A stretch of 22,943 nt of DNA, from the NCBI GenBank assembly GCA_031555175.1, contig JAVBUP010000068.1, forward strand, positions 1 to 22,943, given 5' to 3'. Source of the stretch: JAVBUP01 sp031555175. Its GTDB lineage: Bacteria > Bacillota_I > Bacilli_A > Erysipelotrichales > Coprobacillaceae. The translations under genes were made by a program, and so were the position numbers. Shown here piece by piece: positions 1 to 6,119 of the stretch (position 1 is its first letter; each line of letters opens with the position of its first letter). Under the pieces are notes generated by a model. It worked only from the letters and a program-made list of their open reading frames with translations. It did not search any database and was not told the DNA's origin.

Positions 1-51
1 ATCAACCATCTGCATCGTTTTTTTATTCGCATTAGAATGTTTAGAAATCAT
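1..51 (-). CDS. 5' end of an unidentified gene (partial)
   Basis: A minus-strand ATG at 51-49 opens a frame that stays open to the window edge (17 codons, beginning MISKHSNANKKT). An AGGTGAT ribosome binding site lies just upstream and an extended -10 (TGA-TATAAT, 69-74) lies before that, so a gene probably starts here. The visible peptide is basic and polar and I do not recognise it. In Bacillus the genes after fakA include sdaAB, recG and fapR, but nothing visible supports any of these. Confidence 0.5.
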   Translation of the reverse strand, partial: MISKHSNANKKTMQMVD

Positions 52-68
52 AGTTATCACCTATCTAT

Positions 69-74
69 ATTATA
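69..74 (-). promoter_or_regulatory. Extended -10 promoter for the gene at the left edge
   Basis: Minus-strand TATAAT preceded by TGA (TGn extended -10). No good -35 is visible. It lies between the fakA terminator and the ATG at 51, so the leader would be only about 10 nt and carries the AGGTGAT ribosome binding site. Confidence 0.45.
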
Positions 75-98
75 TCAAATATCCTTTTATCACTGTAT

Positions 99-129
99 AA
101 AAAAAGACAAAGTACCTCAATACTTTGTC
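99..129 (-). terminator. Terminator of the asp23-fakA operon
   Basis: Perfect 9-bp inverted repeat (GACAAAGTA / TACTTTGTC, 106-114 and 121-129) with a 6-nt loop. On the minus strand it is followed by seven T residues (105-99), a textbook intrinsic terminator downstream of fakA. Confidence 0.9.
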
Positions 130-139
130 AACAGTCTGA

Positions 140-162
140 GGCTTAGGAATAATTCCTAAGCC
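140..162 (-). repeat. Hairpin just after the fakA stop codon
   Basis: An 11-bp perfect inverted repeat (GGCTTAGGAAT / ATTCCTAAGCC) with a one-base centre begins 2 nt after the fakA stop codon. No T-run follows, so it is probably not itself a terminator. It stands in tandem with the terminator at 99-129 and may stabilise the 3' end of the transcript. Confidence 0.6.
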
Positions 163-164
163 AT

Positions 165-1814
165 TTATTCTACACCGATAATAAATGAATACACTGGTTG
201 CATACCTTTAGTAACTTCCATTTCACAATCGAAGTTATCTTCAAAATATGCTTCTACAGCGTTTAACTCTTCATCAGTTACATCTTCACCTGCAATCAAT
301 GTTACAATTTCTGAATCCTCATCAATTAAGTCAGTTAAAGCTCTAATAGTCGCTTCAACTTTGTTTGGGATACAAGCCACAATTTCTTTTTCAACTAAGC
401 AAATATAGTCATTTGCTTTTATTTCTACTCCATCAATATTTGTATCTTTAATTGCAAATGTAATTTGCCCAGTCTTAACAGATTTAACTCCATCTTCCAT
501 ATTAGAAACATTTGCTTCTTTATCAGTATCAGGATTAAAGTTAATCAAAGCAGTTAATCCTTGTGGAATTGTTTTTGAAGGAATAACTGTAACATCAATT
601 TCTCCTTCTAAAATAATAGCCGCTTGTTGAGCTGTCATAACAATATTTCCATTATTAGGTAAAATAATTACGTGATCAGCATTAGCATCTCTACACGCTT
701 GAACAATATCTTCTGTAGATGGATTCATTGTTTGTCCACCAGATACTACGATATCAGCACGTAAATCTTTAAACATTTGCGCTACCCCATCTCCAGCAGC
801 AACAGAGATTACCCCATATTTACTATGTTCCTTAGTTGTTGACATAGCTGCTTCTAAAGTACTTGAAGTTACCATTTGACCTTCTTGTAAGTTAGTGTGT
901 TGTTCTTGCATATTTTCAATCTTTAATTTAACGAATTCTCCAAAACGTTGCCCAAGATTTAAAGCCTCTCCAGGTTTAAGTGTATGAACATGAACTTTAA
1001 CAATATCATCATCTTGAACCACAACAATAGAATCTCCCATACGAGCTAATTCATTTTTTAAGTTATCTTCTTTAAATTTCTTTTGTTTCTTTGGATCTAA
1101 ACGAATGATAAACTCCGTACAATATCCAAACCCAATTTCTCCAGCATCCATACTGCTTGCTGCCATTTCAACTGTTCCAGTGCTTTCAACACGATCAACA
1201 GTTTCCCCAGCTAAACCGGCCACGAAGCCAGAAATAATCATGCAGAGACCAGCTCCACCAGAATCCACTACACCTACCTCTTTTAATACAGGTAACAGAT
1301 TTGGTGTGTTATCTAATGAAATCTCTGCTTCCTTAGCAAAATGTGAGAATAAGTCCTCGATATCCATTTCTGGTTTTGCATATTCTTTTGCTTTAGCAGC
1401 AGCTTCACGAATTACAGTTAAAATCGTCCCTTCAACCGGACGCATTACCGCTTTATATGCTACTTCTGCCCCTTTTACTAATGCATCTGCAAATTCAACC
1501 GCATCCGCTTGTTCTTTACCATCTAATCCTTGAGAAATACCTCTAAAGATTTGTGAAAGGATAACTCCAGAGTTCCCTCTAGCTCCCATCAATAATCCTT
1601 TAGATAATACTTTTGAAATCTCAAAAATATTTTCAGTTGTCATGTTCCCAATTTCTTTAGCTCCCGTTGAGAAAGTTAAAGACATGTTCGTTCCTGTATC
1701 TCCATCTGGAACAGGAAAGACATTTAATGCATCTATTTCTGGAAAATAATTGTGTAATGTATTTGCACCAGAAATAACCATTGTCTTAAATACTTGACCA
1801 GTGATTACTTTCAT
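165..1814 (-). CDS. fakA: Fatty acid kinase catalytic subunit FakA (DhaL/DAK2 domain protein)
   Basis: FakA phosphorylates exogenous fatty acids held by the partner FakB (DegV family) to acyl-phosphates for phospholipid synthesis; it is cytosolic. The protein has 549 residues, matching the family (about 550). Residues 1-200 form the DhaL kinase domain with the Mg-ATP motif PDGDTGTN at 36-43, GARGNSG at 77-83 and VDSGGAGL at 183-190. The middle domain carries C232 and the HVH pair H275/H277, the zinc ligands known from staphylococcal FakA. The C-terminal part (about 330-549) is the DegV-like FakB-binding region. The start has a GGGGGAG ribosome binding site. It lies 12 bp after the Asp23-family gene, as in the Bacillus yloU-yloV pair, so the two are almost certainly co-transcribed. 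No FakB gene is in the window. Confidence 0.93.
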   Translation of the reverse strand: MKVITGQVFKTMVISGANTLHNYFPEIDALNVFPVPDGDTGTNMSLTFSTGAKEIGNMTTENIFEISKVLSKGLLMGARGNSGVILSQIFRGISQGLDGKEQADAVEFADALVKGAEVAYKAVMRPVEGTILTVIREAAAKAKEYAKPEMDIEDLFSHFAKEAEISLDNTPNLLPVLKEVGVVDSGGAGLCMIISGFVAGLAGETVDRVESTGTVEMAASSMDAGEIGFGYCTEFIIRLDPKKQKKFKEDNLKNELARMGDSIVVVQDDDIVKVHVHTLKPGEALNLGQRFGEFVKLKIENMQEQHTNLQEGQMVTSSTLEAAMSTTKEHSKYGVISVAAGDGVAQMFKDLRADIVVSGGQTMNPSTEDIVQACRDANADHVIILPNNGNIVMTAQQAAIILEGEIDVTVIPSKTIPQGLTALINFNPDTDKEANVSNMEDGVKSVKTGQITFAIKDTNIDGVEIKANDYICLVEKEIVACIPNKVEATIRALTDLIDEDSEIVTLIAGEDVTDEELNAVEAYFEDNFDCEMEVTKGMQPVYSFIIGVE

Positions 1815-1826
1815 ATTCTCCCCCTA

Positions 1827-2186
1827 CTATCCGATTACACGAATTCCTTGTACGTATACATTTACTTTTGTAACATGTACATCCAATGTTTGTTCTAAGA
1901 TATATTTCACTTTCTTTTGAACTTCTAATACTACTTCTGATATTTTTAATCCGTAACCAACAATAATATACATGTCGATTTCTAGATCCCCATCTTCTTC
2001 TCTTGCTACGATTCCTTTTGAAAAGTTTTCCATCTTTAATAATTCAAAGAATCCATCTTTCAATACTTTTTGACTTGCCATACCTACTACTCCATAGCAC
2101 TCAGTAGCCGCTCCACCAGCGATTGATGAGATAACTTCCATTGAAATATTAATATTTCCTAAATTTGTGTTTCTTTCGATTGCCAT
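1827..2186 (-). CDS. yloU: Asp23/Gls24 family envelope stress protein (YloU-like)
   Basis: Small Asp23/Gls24-domain protein (119 residues) with the family core: AGGAATECYGVVGM near the N-terminus, DMYIIVGYG in the centre and VNVYVQGIRV at the end. Relatives in staphylococci and enterococci are abundant, membrane-associated and linked to envelope stress; the YloU subgroup is always next to fakA. The ATG at 2192 abuts the GGAGG with no spacing, whereas the ATG at 2186 (MAIERNT) has 6 nt of spacing and matches relatives in length, so I chose 2186. It is the first gene of the operon with fakA and has a good sigma-A promoter at 2224-2252. Its molecular role next to fatty acid kinase is not established. 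Confidence 0.9.
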   Translation of the reverse strand: MAIERNTNLGNINISMEVISSIAGGAATECYGVVGMASQKVLKDGFFELLKMENFSKGIVAREEDGDLEIDMYIIVGYGLKISEVVLEVQKKVKYILEQTLDVHVTKVNVYVQGIRVIG

Positions 2187-2223
2187 AAACATCCTCCTTT
2201 AAAGAGTTTAATATTGCCAATAT

Positions 2224-2252
2224 ATTATACATGAATAATGTCACTTAATCAA
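2224..2252 (-). promoter_or_regulatory. Promoter of the asp23-fakA operon
   Basis: On the minus strand a -35 TTGATT (2252-2247) and a perfect -10 TATAAT (2229-2224) are separated by exactly 17 bp. They lie about 30 bp upstream of the AAAGGAGG of the Asp23-family gene. Confidence 0.75.
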
Positions 2253-2352
2253 ATAAGTAATTGCTTACATATGTATTTTACTCATAATTTTTGAAAATAA
2301 GTCCATTTTTATGAAATTGTTGTGTCAGCGTCGATATTTTTTTAATTCTTGC

Positions 2353-2381
2353 TTGCTTTTTCATTTGAGAAATGGTAATAT
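2353..2381 (+). promoter_or_regulatory. Promoter of rpmB
   Basis: -35 TTGCTT (2353-2358), 17-bp spacer and -10 TAATAT (2376-2381) preceded by TGG (extended -10). The expected start is near 2388, giving a leader of about 39 nt that ends in the GGGGG ribosome binding site of rpmB. Confidence 0.6.
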
Positions 2382-2426
2382 TATTTAGCAAGTTAAAAAA
2401 GCCACTAGAAAAAAGGGGGTAATCGT

Positions 2427-2615
2427 ATGTCAAGAAAATGTGATTTAACAGGTAAAGGTGCAATGTCAGGAAACACTCGTTCACATGCCTTAAACGCTTC
2501 AAGAAGAAAATGGAACGTAAATTTACAAAACGTAACTTTATTAGTTGATGGTAAACCAACTAAAGTAAAAATTTCTGCTAGAGCTTTAAAAACTTTAAGA
2601 AAAACTGCAAGATAA
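2427..2615 (+). CDS. rpmB: 50S ribosomal protein L28
   Basis: Ribosomal protein L28 of the large subunit, 62 residues, the normal length for Firmicutes. The signature start SRKCDLTGKGAMSGN and the conserved RSHALNASRRKW segment (residues 18-29) are clear, followed by the basic tail ISARALKTLRK. Only one cysteine (C5) is present, so this is the zinc-free form without paired CxxC motifs. It has a GGGGG ribosome binding site, its own promoter and a palindromic terminator. It is transcribed against its neighbours, exactly as in Bacillus where rpmB sits divergently beside yloU-yloV. ORFs on the opposite strand here are shadows. Confidence 0.97.
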   Translation: MSRKCDLTGKGAMSGNTRSHALNASRRKWNVNLQNVTLLVDGKPTKVKISARALKTLRKTAR

Positions 2616-2621
2616 AAATAT

Positions 2622-2649
2622 AAAAACATTCCAATTGGAATGTTTTTTT
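2622..2649. terminator. Bidirectional terminator between rpmB and the acetyltransferase gene
   Basis: Perfect palindrome AAAACATTCCAATTGG extending on both sides (2622-2647), with seven T residues on the plus strand (2643-2649) and a T-rich tract on the minus strand. It can end both rpmB (plus) and the GNAT gene (minus). Confidence 0.88.
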
Positions 2650-2693
2650 GTGCAATAAACTTTGATTATATTTAGATATATATCCAAAGCACT

Positions 2694-3293
2694 TTATCTC
2701 TTTTCATTTTTTAAAAGACTAATTCTATTTAATTCATAATCTTCTCTGAGTAAGATATATTTCTTATCTTCGAGTTGTTTATCAAGTTGGTTAGAATAAT
2801 ATGTCCCGTCCTTATAATATTTAAATCCGCATTTCTCAATAACACGTCTTGATTGATTATTGAAATCAAAATGTCCAATTGTAAGCATATCTAATTCAAA
2901 CTTATCAAAACACAGCTCAATTACTGCTTTGACTGCTTCCGGCATTATCCCTCTTCCCCAGTAATCCTTTGACATTGCATAACCAAGTTCCATAACTTTT
3001 AATTCTTTAAATTCCTCTTGTTCATCTGCCCATGATTGATGAACTCCTAATGAACCGATTGCTTTATTATTCTCCTTTAATACTATAGCAAGATCATTTT
3101 TATTATTAATAAACATTTCTAGAATTTTTTGAGAACCATCTTTAGAAGTATGGGGATTCCACCCAGCCATTGGACCAACCTCAGGCATTCTAGCATATTC
3201 ATAAAAATCGTCAAGATCACTTAATGACCATGGGCGCAGTATTAAACGTTCTGTTTCAATTACATGATTTGCCAAATCTACAACTATTTTCAT
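2694..3293 (-). CDS. GNAT family N-acetyltransferase (RimJ/RimL-like)
   Basis: Predicted GCN5-related acetyltransferase of the RimJ/RimL (Acetyltransf_3) type, which moves an acetyl group from acetyl-CoA to an amino group on a protein N-terminus or small molecule. The 199 residues show the family opening ETERLILRPWSLSDLDDF at about 13-30, a central beta strand AIGSLGVH, the acetyl-CoA pyrophosphate loop YWGRGIMPEAV and the late strand SRRVIEKCGFKYYKDG. The start is supported by GGGGGAG 7 nt upstream, and the promoter is at 3322-3350. It is monocistronic, bounded by the terminator at 2622-2649. The substrate cannot be told from sequence; antibiotic acetylation is one possibility among many. 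Confidence 0.85.
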   Translation of the reverse strand: MKIVVDLANHVIETERLILRPWSLSDLDDFYEYARMPEVGPMAGWNPHTSKDGSQKILEMFINNKNDLAIVLKENNKAIGSLGVHQSWADEQEEFKELKVMELGYAMSKDYWGRGIMPEAVKAVIELCFDKFELDMLTIGHFDFNNQSRRVIEKCGFKYYKDGTYYSNQLDKQLEDKKYILLREDYELNRISLLKNEKR

Positions 3294-3321
3294 AATATTA
3301 CTCCCCCATATATTTTTTTAT

Positions 3322-3350
3322 ATTCTACCACATACCTCCTAACTAGTAAA
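3322..3350 (-). promoter_or_regulatory. Promoter of the acetyltransferase gene
   Basis: Minus-strand -35 TTTACT (3350-3345), 17-bp spacer and -10 TAGAAT (3327-3322) preceded by TGG (extended -10). It gives the GNAT gene a promoter of its own, downstream of the hairpin at 3412-3440. Confidence 0.6.
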
Positions 3351-3399
3351 CGACAAAAGATATAAGCAATGATTTTCTAAAACTTGATTATTTTAATGA

Positions 3400-3565
3400 A
3401 ACATATAAACAAAGCCGAGCAGCGGGGAGCTGTTCGGCTTACTCTCTATTGCTTTGATTCAGGGGGGGGGAGTATCTAAGCAAATAGATTTATTTTTGGG
3501 AACTTATGAACGGATAATCATTATTATGTTGATTATCTTTTTTAACTAGCCTCCTTTCTTTGATA
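3400..3565 (-). ncRNA. Short transcript with no obvious ORF, downstream of a TATAAAC box
   Basis: Between a regulatory box with a -10 (3571-3576) and a GC-rich hairpin terminator (3412-3440) lies about 150 bp that looks like its own minus-strand transcription unit. It has a perfect AAAGGAGG (3557-3550), but no ATG, GTG or TTG follows at usable distance; the first ATG gives a 5-codon frame. A 7-bp hairpin (GATAATC / GATTATC, 3513-3519 and 3531-3537) follows, then a C9 tract (3470-3462). It may be a small RNA, or a small peptide gene that lost its start codon. A relation to type I toxin loci is only a guess. Transcription is inferred from signals. Confidence 0.4.
3412..3440 (-). terminator. GC-rich hairpin, probable terminator of the small transcript
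   Basis: A 12-bp stem with one G-U pair (3412-3423 with 3429-3440) and a 5-nt loop, far more GC-rich than its surroundings. On the minus strand it is followed by TTTGTTTATATGTTT, an imperfect T-tract; the plus-strand side has none. This fits termination of a minus-strand transcript from the promoter near 3571. Confidence 0.65.
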
Positions 3566-3570
3566 AGTAT

Positions 3571-3576
3571 AGTATA
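3571..3576 (-). promoter_or_regulatory. -10 element of the small transcript
   Basis: Minus-strand TATACT at 3576-3571; a second overlapping TATACT lies at 3571-3566. There is no good -35 at 17 bp, which fits an activator-dependent promoter. The proximal TATAAAC repeat of the box ends 31-32 bp upstream. Confidence 0.5.
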
Positions 3577-3595
3577 TATAAGAAACATGGCAGAA

Positions 3596-3625
3596 CTATT
3601 GCAAAATTATAAACAAAATATAAAC
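3596..3625 (-). promoter_or_regulatory. TATAAAC direct-repeat box 1 (upstream of the small transcript)
   Basis: Written on the plus strand: CTATT (3596-3600), 7 bp, TATAAAC (3608-3614), AAAA, TATAAAC (3619-3625). A weaker third copy, CTAAAC, follows at 3630-3635. It is nearly identical to box 4 (28 of 30 bases). It lies between the NUDIX terminator and the -10 at 3571-3576. The 11-bp period suits head-to-tail binding by an OmpR/PhoB-family regulator, presumably the one at 8072-8749 (inference). Confidence 0.7.
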
Positions 3626-3653
3626 GAGTCTAAACAAACTATATAATATATTG

Positions 3654-3677
3654 AAAAAGATAGTTTATTAAACTATC
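3654..3677 (-). terminator. Terminator of the NUDIX gene
   Basis: Eight-bp inverted repeat (GATAGTTT / AAACTATC, 3659-3666 and 3670-3677) with a 3-nt loop, followed on the minus strand by five T residues (3658-3654), 10 bp past the NUDIX stop codon. Confidence 0.85.
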
Positions 3678-3687
3678 AATACTTTAG

Positions 3688-4206
3688 TTACTCTATAATC
3701 ATGCCATATCTGTATTTCATATCAAAAAATAATTCAATTAGGCTTTTATGATATGGGATAAATAATCCATTATCTATCATAGATAAAACTTCTTCCTTTG
3801 ACACCCATTTAACAGCTTGAACCTCTTCATACTGTAACTTTAAAGTACTAATATCAATATCTTCTTCTACAAAATACACATCATCAAAGCCATGGTTGAA
3901 GTTAATTGTCAGATAGGGGCGTGTGTTAGATAAATCCAACTTATAACCAATTTCTTCTAACACTTCTCTTTCAGCTGCAGTTTGGCTTGTATCTCCTTGT
4001 GTGGCACTACCCCCAACTGATAGATCCCATAAATTCGGCCATCCATCTTTAAATGATTGACGATGCTGAATTAACATTTCCCCATTAGAATTAAATATGC
4101 ATACATGAACGACTAAGTGCAATTCTCCATTTATAATGTCTTTGCCTCTTTCTATTACTTCACCGGTTTTATTTCTATTCCTATCGTAAACATCCCATAA
4201 TTCCAT
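3688..4206 (-). CDS. NUDIX hydrolase (YfcD / isopentenyl-diphosphate isomerase-like)
   Basis: NUDIX-fold hydrolase of the YfcD-like group, 172 residues from the chosen start. It opens with MELWDVYDRNRNKTGEV, typical of this group, and carries the NUDIX box GSATQGDTSQTAAE followed by REVLEEIGY; the first Glu of the box is Asp, a substitution I believe is common in this group. It probably hydrolyses a nucleoside diphosphate derivative with Mg2+; the substrate is unknown and isomerase activity is not implied. An upstream ATG at 4251 is possible, but the GGGGG at 4215-4219 is placed 7 nt before the ATG at 4206, so I chose that. It is monocistronic with its own promoter and terminator, lying between the ABC operon and box 1. 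Confidence 0.87.
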   Translation of the reverse strand: MELWDVYDRNRNKTGEVIERGKDIINGELHLVVHVCIFNSNGEMLIQHRQSFKDGWPNLWDLSVGGSATQGDTSQTAAEREVLEEIGYKLDLSNTRPYLTINFNHGFDDVYFVEEDIDISTLKLQYEEVQAVKWVSKEEVLSMIDNGLFIPYHKSLIELFFDMKYRYGMIIE

Positions 4207-4235
4207 AGTCATTCCCCCTATAAAGATATAATCAA

Positions 4236-4264
4236 ACTCTATCACAGTCATAAAAACCAGTCAA
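4236..4264 (-). promoter_or_regulatory. Promoter of the NUDIX gene
   Basis: Minus-strand -35 TTGACT (4264-4259), 17-bp spacer and -10 TAGAGT (4241-4236) preceded by TGA (extended -10). The -35 is formed by the 3' arm of the ABC operon terminator, so terminator and promoter share bases. Confidence 0.6.
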
Positions 4265-4278
4265 TTAAATTTGACTGG
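4252..4278 (-). terminator. Terminator of the ABC exporter operon
   Basis: Inverted repeat with CCAGTCAA / TTGACTGG arms (4257-4264 and 4271-4278) and a 6-nt AT centre. On the minus strand it is followed by TTTTT (4256-4252), shortly after the stop codon of the second exporter gene. Confidence 0.9.
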
Positions 4279-4285
4279 CTAATGT

Positions 4286-6118
4286 TTATACTGTTTGGAA
4301 TTGTGAATTATATAGTTCAGCATAGAAACCATTTTTCTTAAGTAATCCCTCATGGTCACCATTTTCAATAATATTTCCATCCTTCATAACTAAAATCAAA
4401 TCTGCATTCTTGATAGTTGATAAACGGTGAGCGATAATAAATGAAGTCTTTTCTTCAGTCAGTTTATCCATTGCTGCCTGAACTAAACGTTCTGTTCTTG
4501 TATCGACACTGCTTGTTGCTTCATCAAGAATTAAGAATGGTGCATCTGAAATCATAGCACGGGCAATTGTCATCAACTGTTTTTGCCCAGCAGAGATACT
4601 TTCAGTGTCTGTTAATACAGTGTCGTATCCTTGTGGTAATGTTCTAATAAAATGATCAATTCCTACTACCTTGCATACCTCAACAACTTGTTGATCAGTG
4701 ATTCCTTTTTTATTATAAACAATATTTTCTTTTATTGTTCCTTCAAATAACCATGTATCTTGTAATACCATTATAAACATGTCATGAATATTTTCTCTAG
4801 TTAAACTCTTAGTTGAAACTCCATCAATTTTGATATCTCCTGAATTTGTCTCGTAGAATTTCATTAATAAGTTAACCATAGTTGTTTTACCAGCTCCAGT
4901 AGGACCAACAATAGCAACTTTTTGACCAGCTTTGACAACTGCATTAAAATCTTTGATAATCGTCTTATTTTCTTCGTATCCAAAGACAACATGTTCAAAG
5001 TCAATATCTCCCGATACCTTTTGCGGATTTAAAGATTCAACACATAAACTTTGATCAGCTAATTCCTCTTCTTCTAAGAATTCAAATACTCTTTCACTTG
5101 CTGCAGCCGCAGATTGTAGTTGAGTAATTGATTGCGCAAATGTAGTTAATGGAGATGTAAATAACCTAACATATAACATAAACGCCACAATTGTTCCTAT
5201 TTCAATGATTCCTTCCATAACTAAGTATGAACCAACTAAGCAGACTGCTACATAACCAAAGTTTCCAATAAAACTCATTATTGGCATCATTAATCCAGAC
5301 ATGAATTGGCTCATACGGGCGCTATGATATAAATTGTTATTTATTTCATCGAATTTGTCATTAGCTTCATCTGCTCCATTATATAGTTTTACAACTGTAT
5401 GACCGGAATAAATCTCTTCAATATGACCATTTAGATAGCCTAATTGCTTCTGTTGTTGATCAAAGTATTTTTGTGATTTACTCATTATAACTATCATAAA
5501 CCCAAATCCAAAGATTGTTGCTAGAATGGCAGTAGTTGCCATAATCCAATTTGTCTTAAACATCATAAATAGTAATCCAAAGAATAATGTTACAGCACTT
5601 ACTAAGGAAGCAATACTATTATTCATAGCCTGCCCCATTGTATCAACATCATTTGTTACTCTCGATAAAGTATCACCAATGTTGCTTGTATCGAAATATT
5701 TTAACGGCAAACGATTAATCTTCTCAGAGATTTCATTGCGAAGACGTAATGAGAACTTATTCGTTACTGTCGCCATGATATAACTTTGGGCATAACTAAA
5801 CACCGCACTTAAACTGTAAATAGTTAATAAGAATAATCCAATTGATTTTATATTGGCAAAATTAATACCAGTCATTATGCCATTAATAATTTCACTCGTT
5901 AGTTCACTGATATGATCAGGACCTATAATTGTAAATATGGATCCAGTAGCTGCAAATACCACCGCTATTAATATCAAATTGTAGTAAGGTTTTAAATACT
6001 TAAATAGTTTTGAAATTGATTGCCCAAAGTTGTTCGCTTTTTCACCAGTGCCTCTACCTTGGTTACCCATAGGTCCTCTATTCATTGAACGGTTTTGTGT
6101 ATTGTCTTTCTCTGCCAT
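4286..6118 (-). CDS. ABC exporter, consensus-site half-transporter (subunit 2)
   Basis: Multidrug-type ABC half-transporter (membrane domain fused to ATPase, 610 residues), second of two adjacent genes forming a heterodimer like BmrCD, LmrCD or YfiBC. A soluble Gly/Asn-rich N-terminus (1-35) precedes a six-helix membrane domain (about 45-335). The ATPase has Walker A GPTGAGKT (405-412), Q453, a divergent signature ISAGQ (508-512), Walker B LILDE with catalytic E533, and switch H564. With the partner's intact LSGGQ this subunit forms the active ATP site. It starts 1 nt after the partner's stop codon with AAGGAGGAG inside the partner's end, implying coupled translation. Substrate unknown: drugs, lipids or peptides are all possible. 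Confidence 0.92.
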   Translation of the reverse strand: MAEKDNTQNRSMNRGPMGNQGRGTGEKANNFGQSISKLFKYLKPYYNLILIAVVFAATGSIFTIIGPDHISELTSEIINGIMTGINFANIKSIGLFLLTIYSLSAVFSYAQSYIMATVTNKFSLRLRNEISEKINRLPLKYFDTSNIGDTLSRVTNDVDTMGQAMNNSIASLVSAVTLFFGLLFMMFKTNWIMATTAILATIFGFGFMIVIMSKSQKYFDQQQKQLGYLNGHIEEIYSGHTVVKLYNGADEANDKFDEINNNLYHSARMSQFMSGLMMPIMSFIGNFGYVAVCLVGSYLVMEGIIEIGTIVAFMLYVRLFTSPLTTFAQSITQLQSAAAASERVFEFLEEEELADQSLCVESLNPQKVSGDIDFEHVVFGYEENKTIIKDFNAVVKAGQKVAIVGPTGAGKTTMVNLLMKFYETNSGDIKIDGVSTKSLTRENIHDMFIMVLQDTWLFEGTIKENIVYNKKGITDQQVVEVCKVVGIDHFIRTLPQGYDTVLTDTESISAGQKQLMTIARAMISDAPFLILDEATSSVDTRTERLVQAAMDKLTEEKTSFIIAHRLSTIKNADLILVMKDGNIIENGDHEGLLKKNGFYAELYNSQFQTV

Positions 6119-6119
6119 T

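Noticed and set aside
1105..1533. A 142-codon plus-strand frame inside fakA
   Set aside because: Antisense shadow of a clearly conserved gene; no ribosome binding site and an unnatural composition.
2278..2629. Two minus-strand frames over and beside rpmB
   Set aside because: They lie antisense to rpmB and its promoter, and neither resembles a protein family.
3404..3410. A single TATAAAC next to the GC-rich hairpin (also one at 10179-10185)
   Set aside because: No second repeat at 11 bp, so not counted as boxes; single heptamers are expected by chance in AT-rich intergenic DNA.
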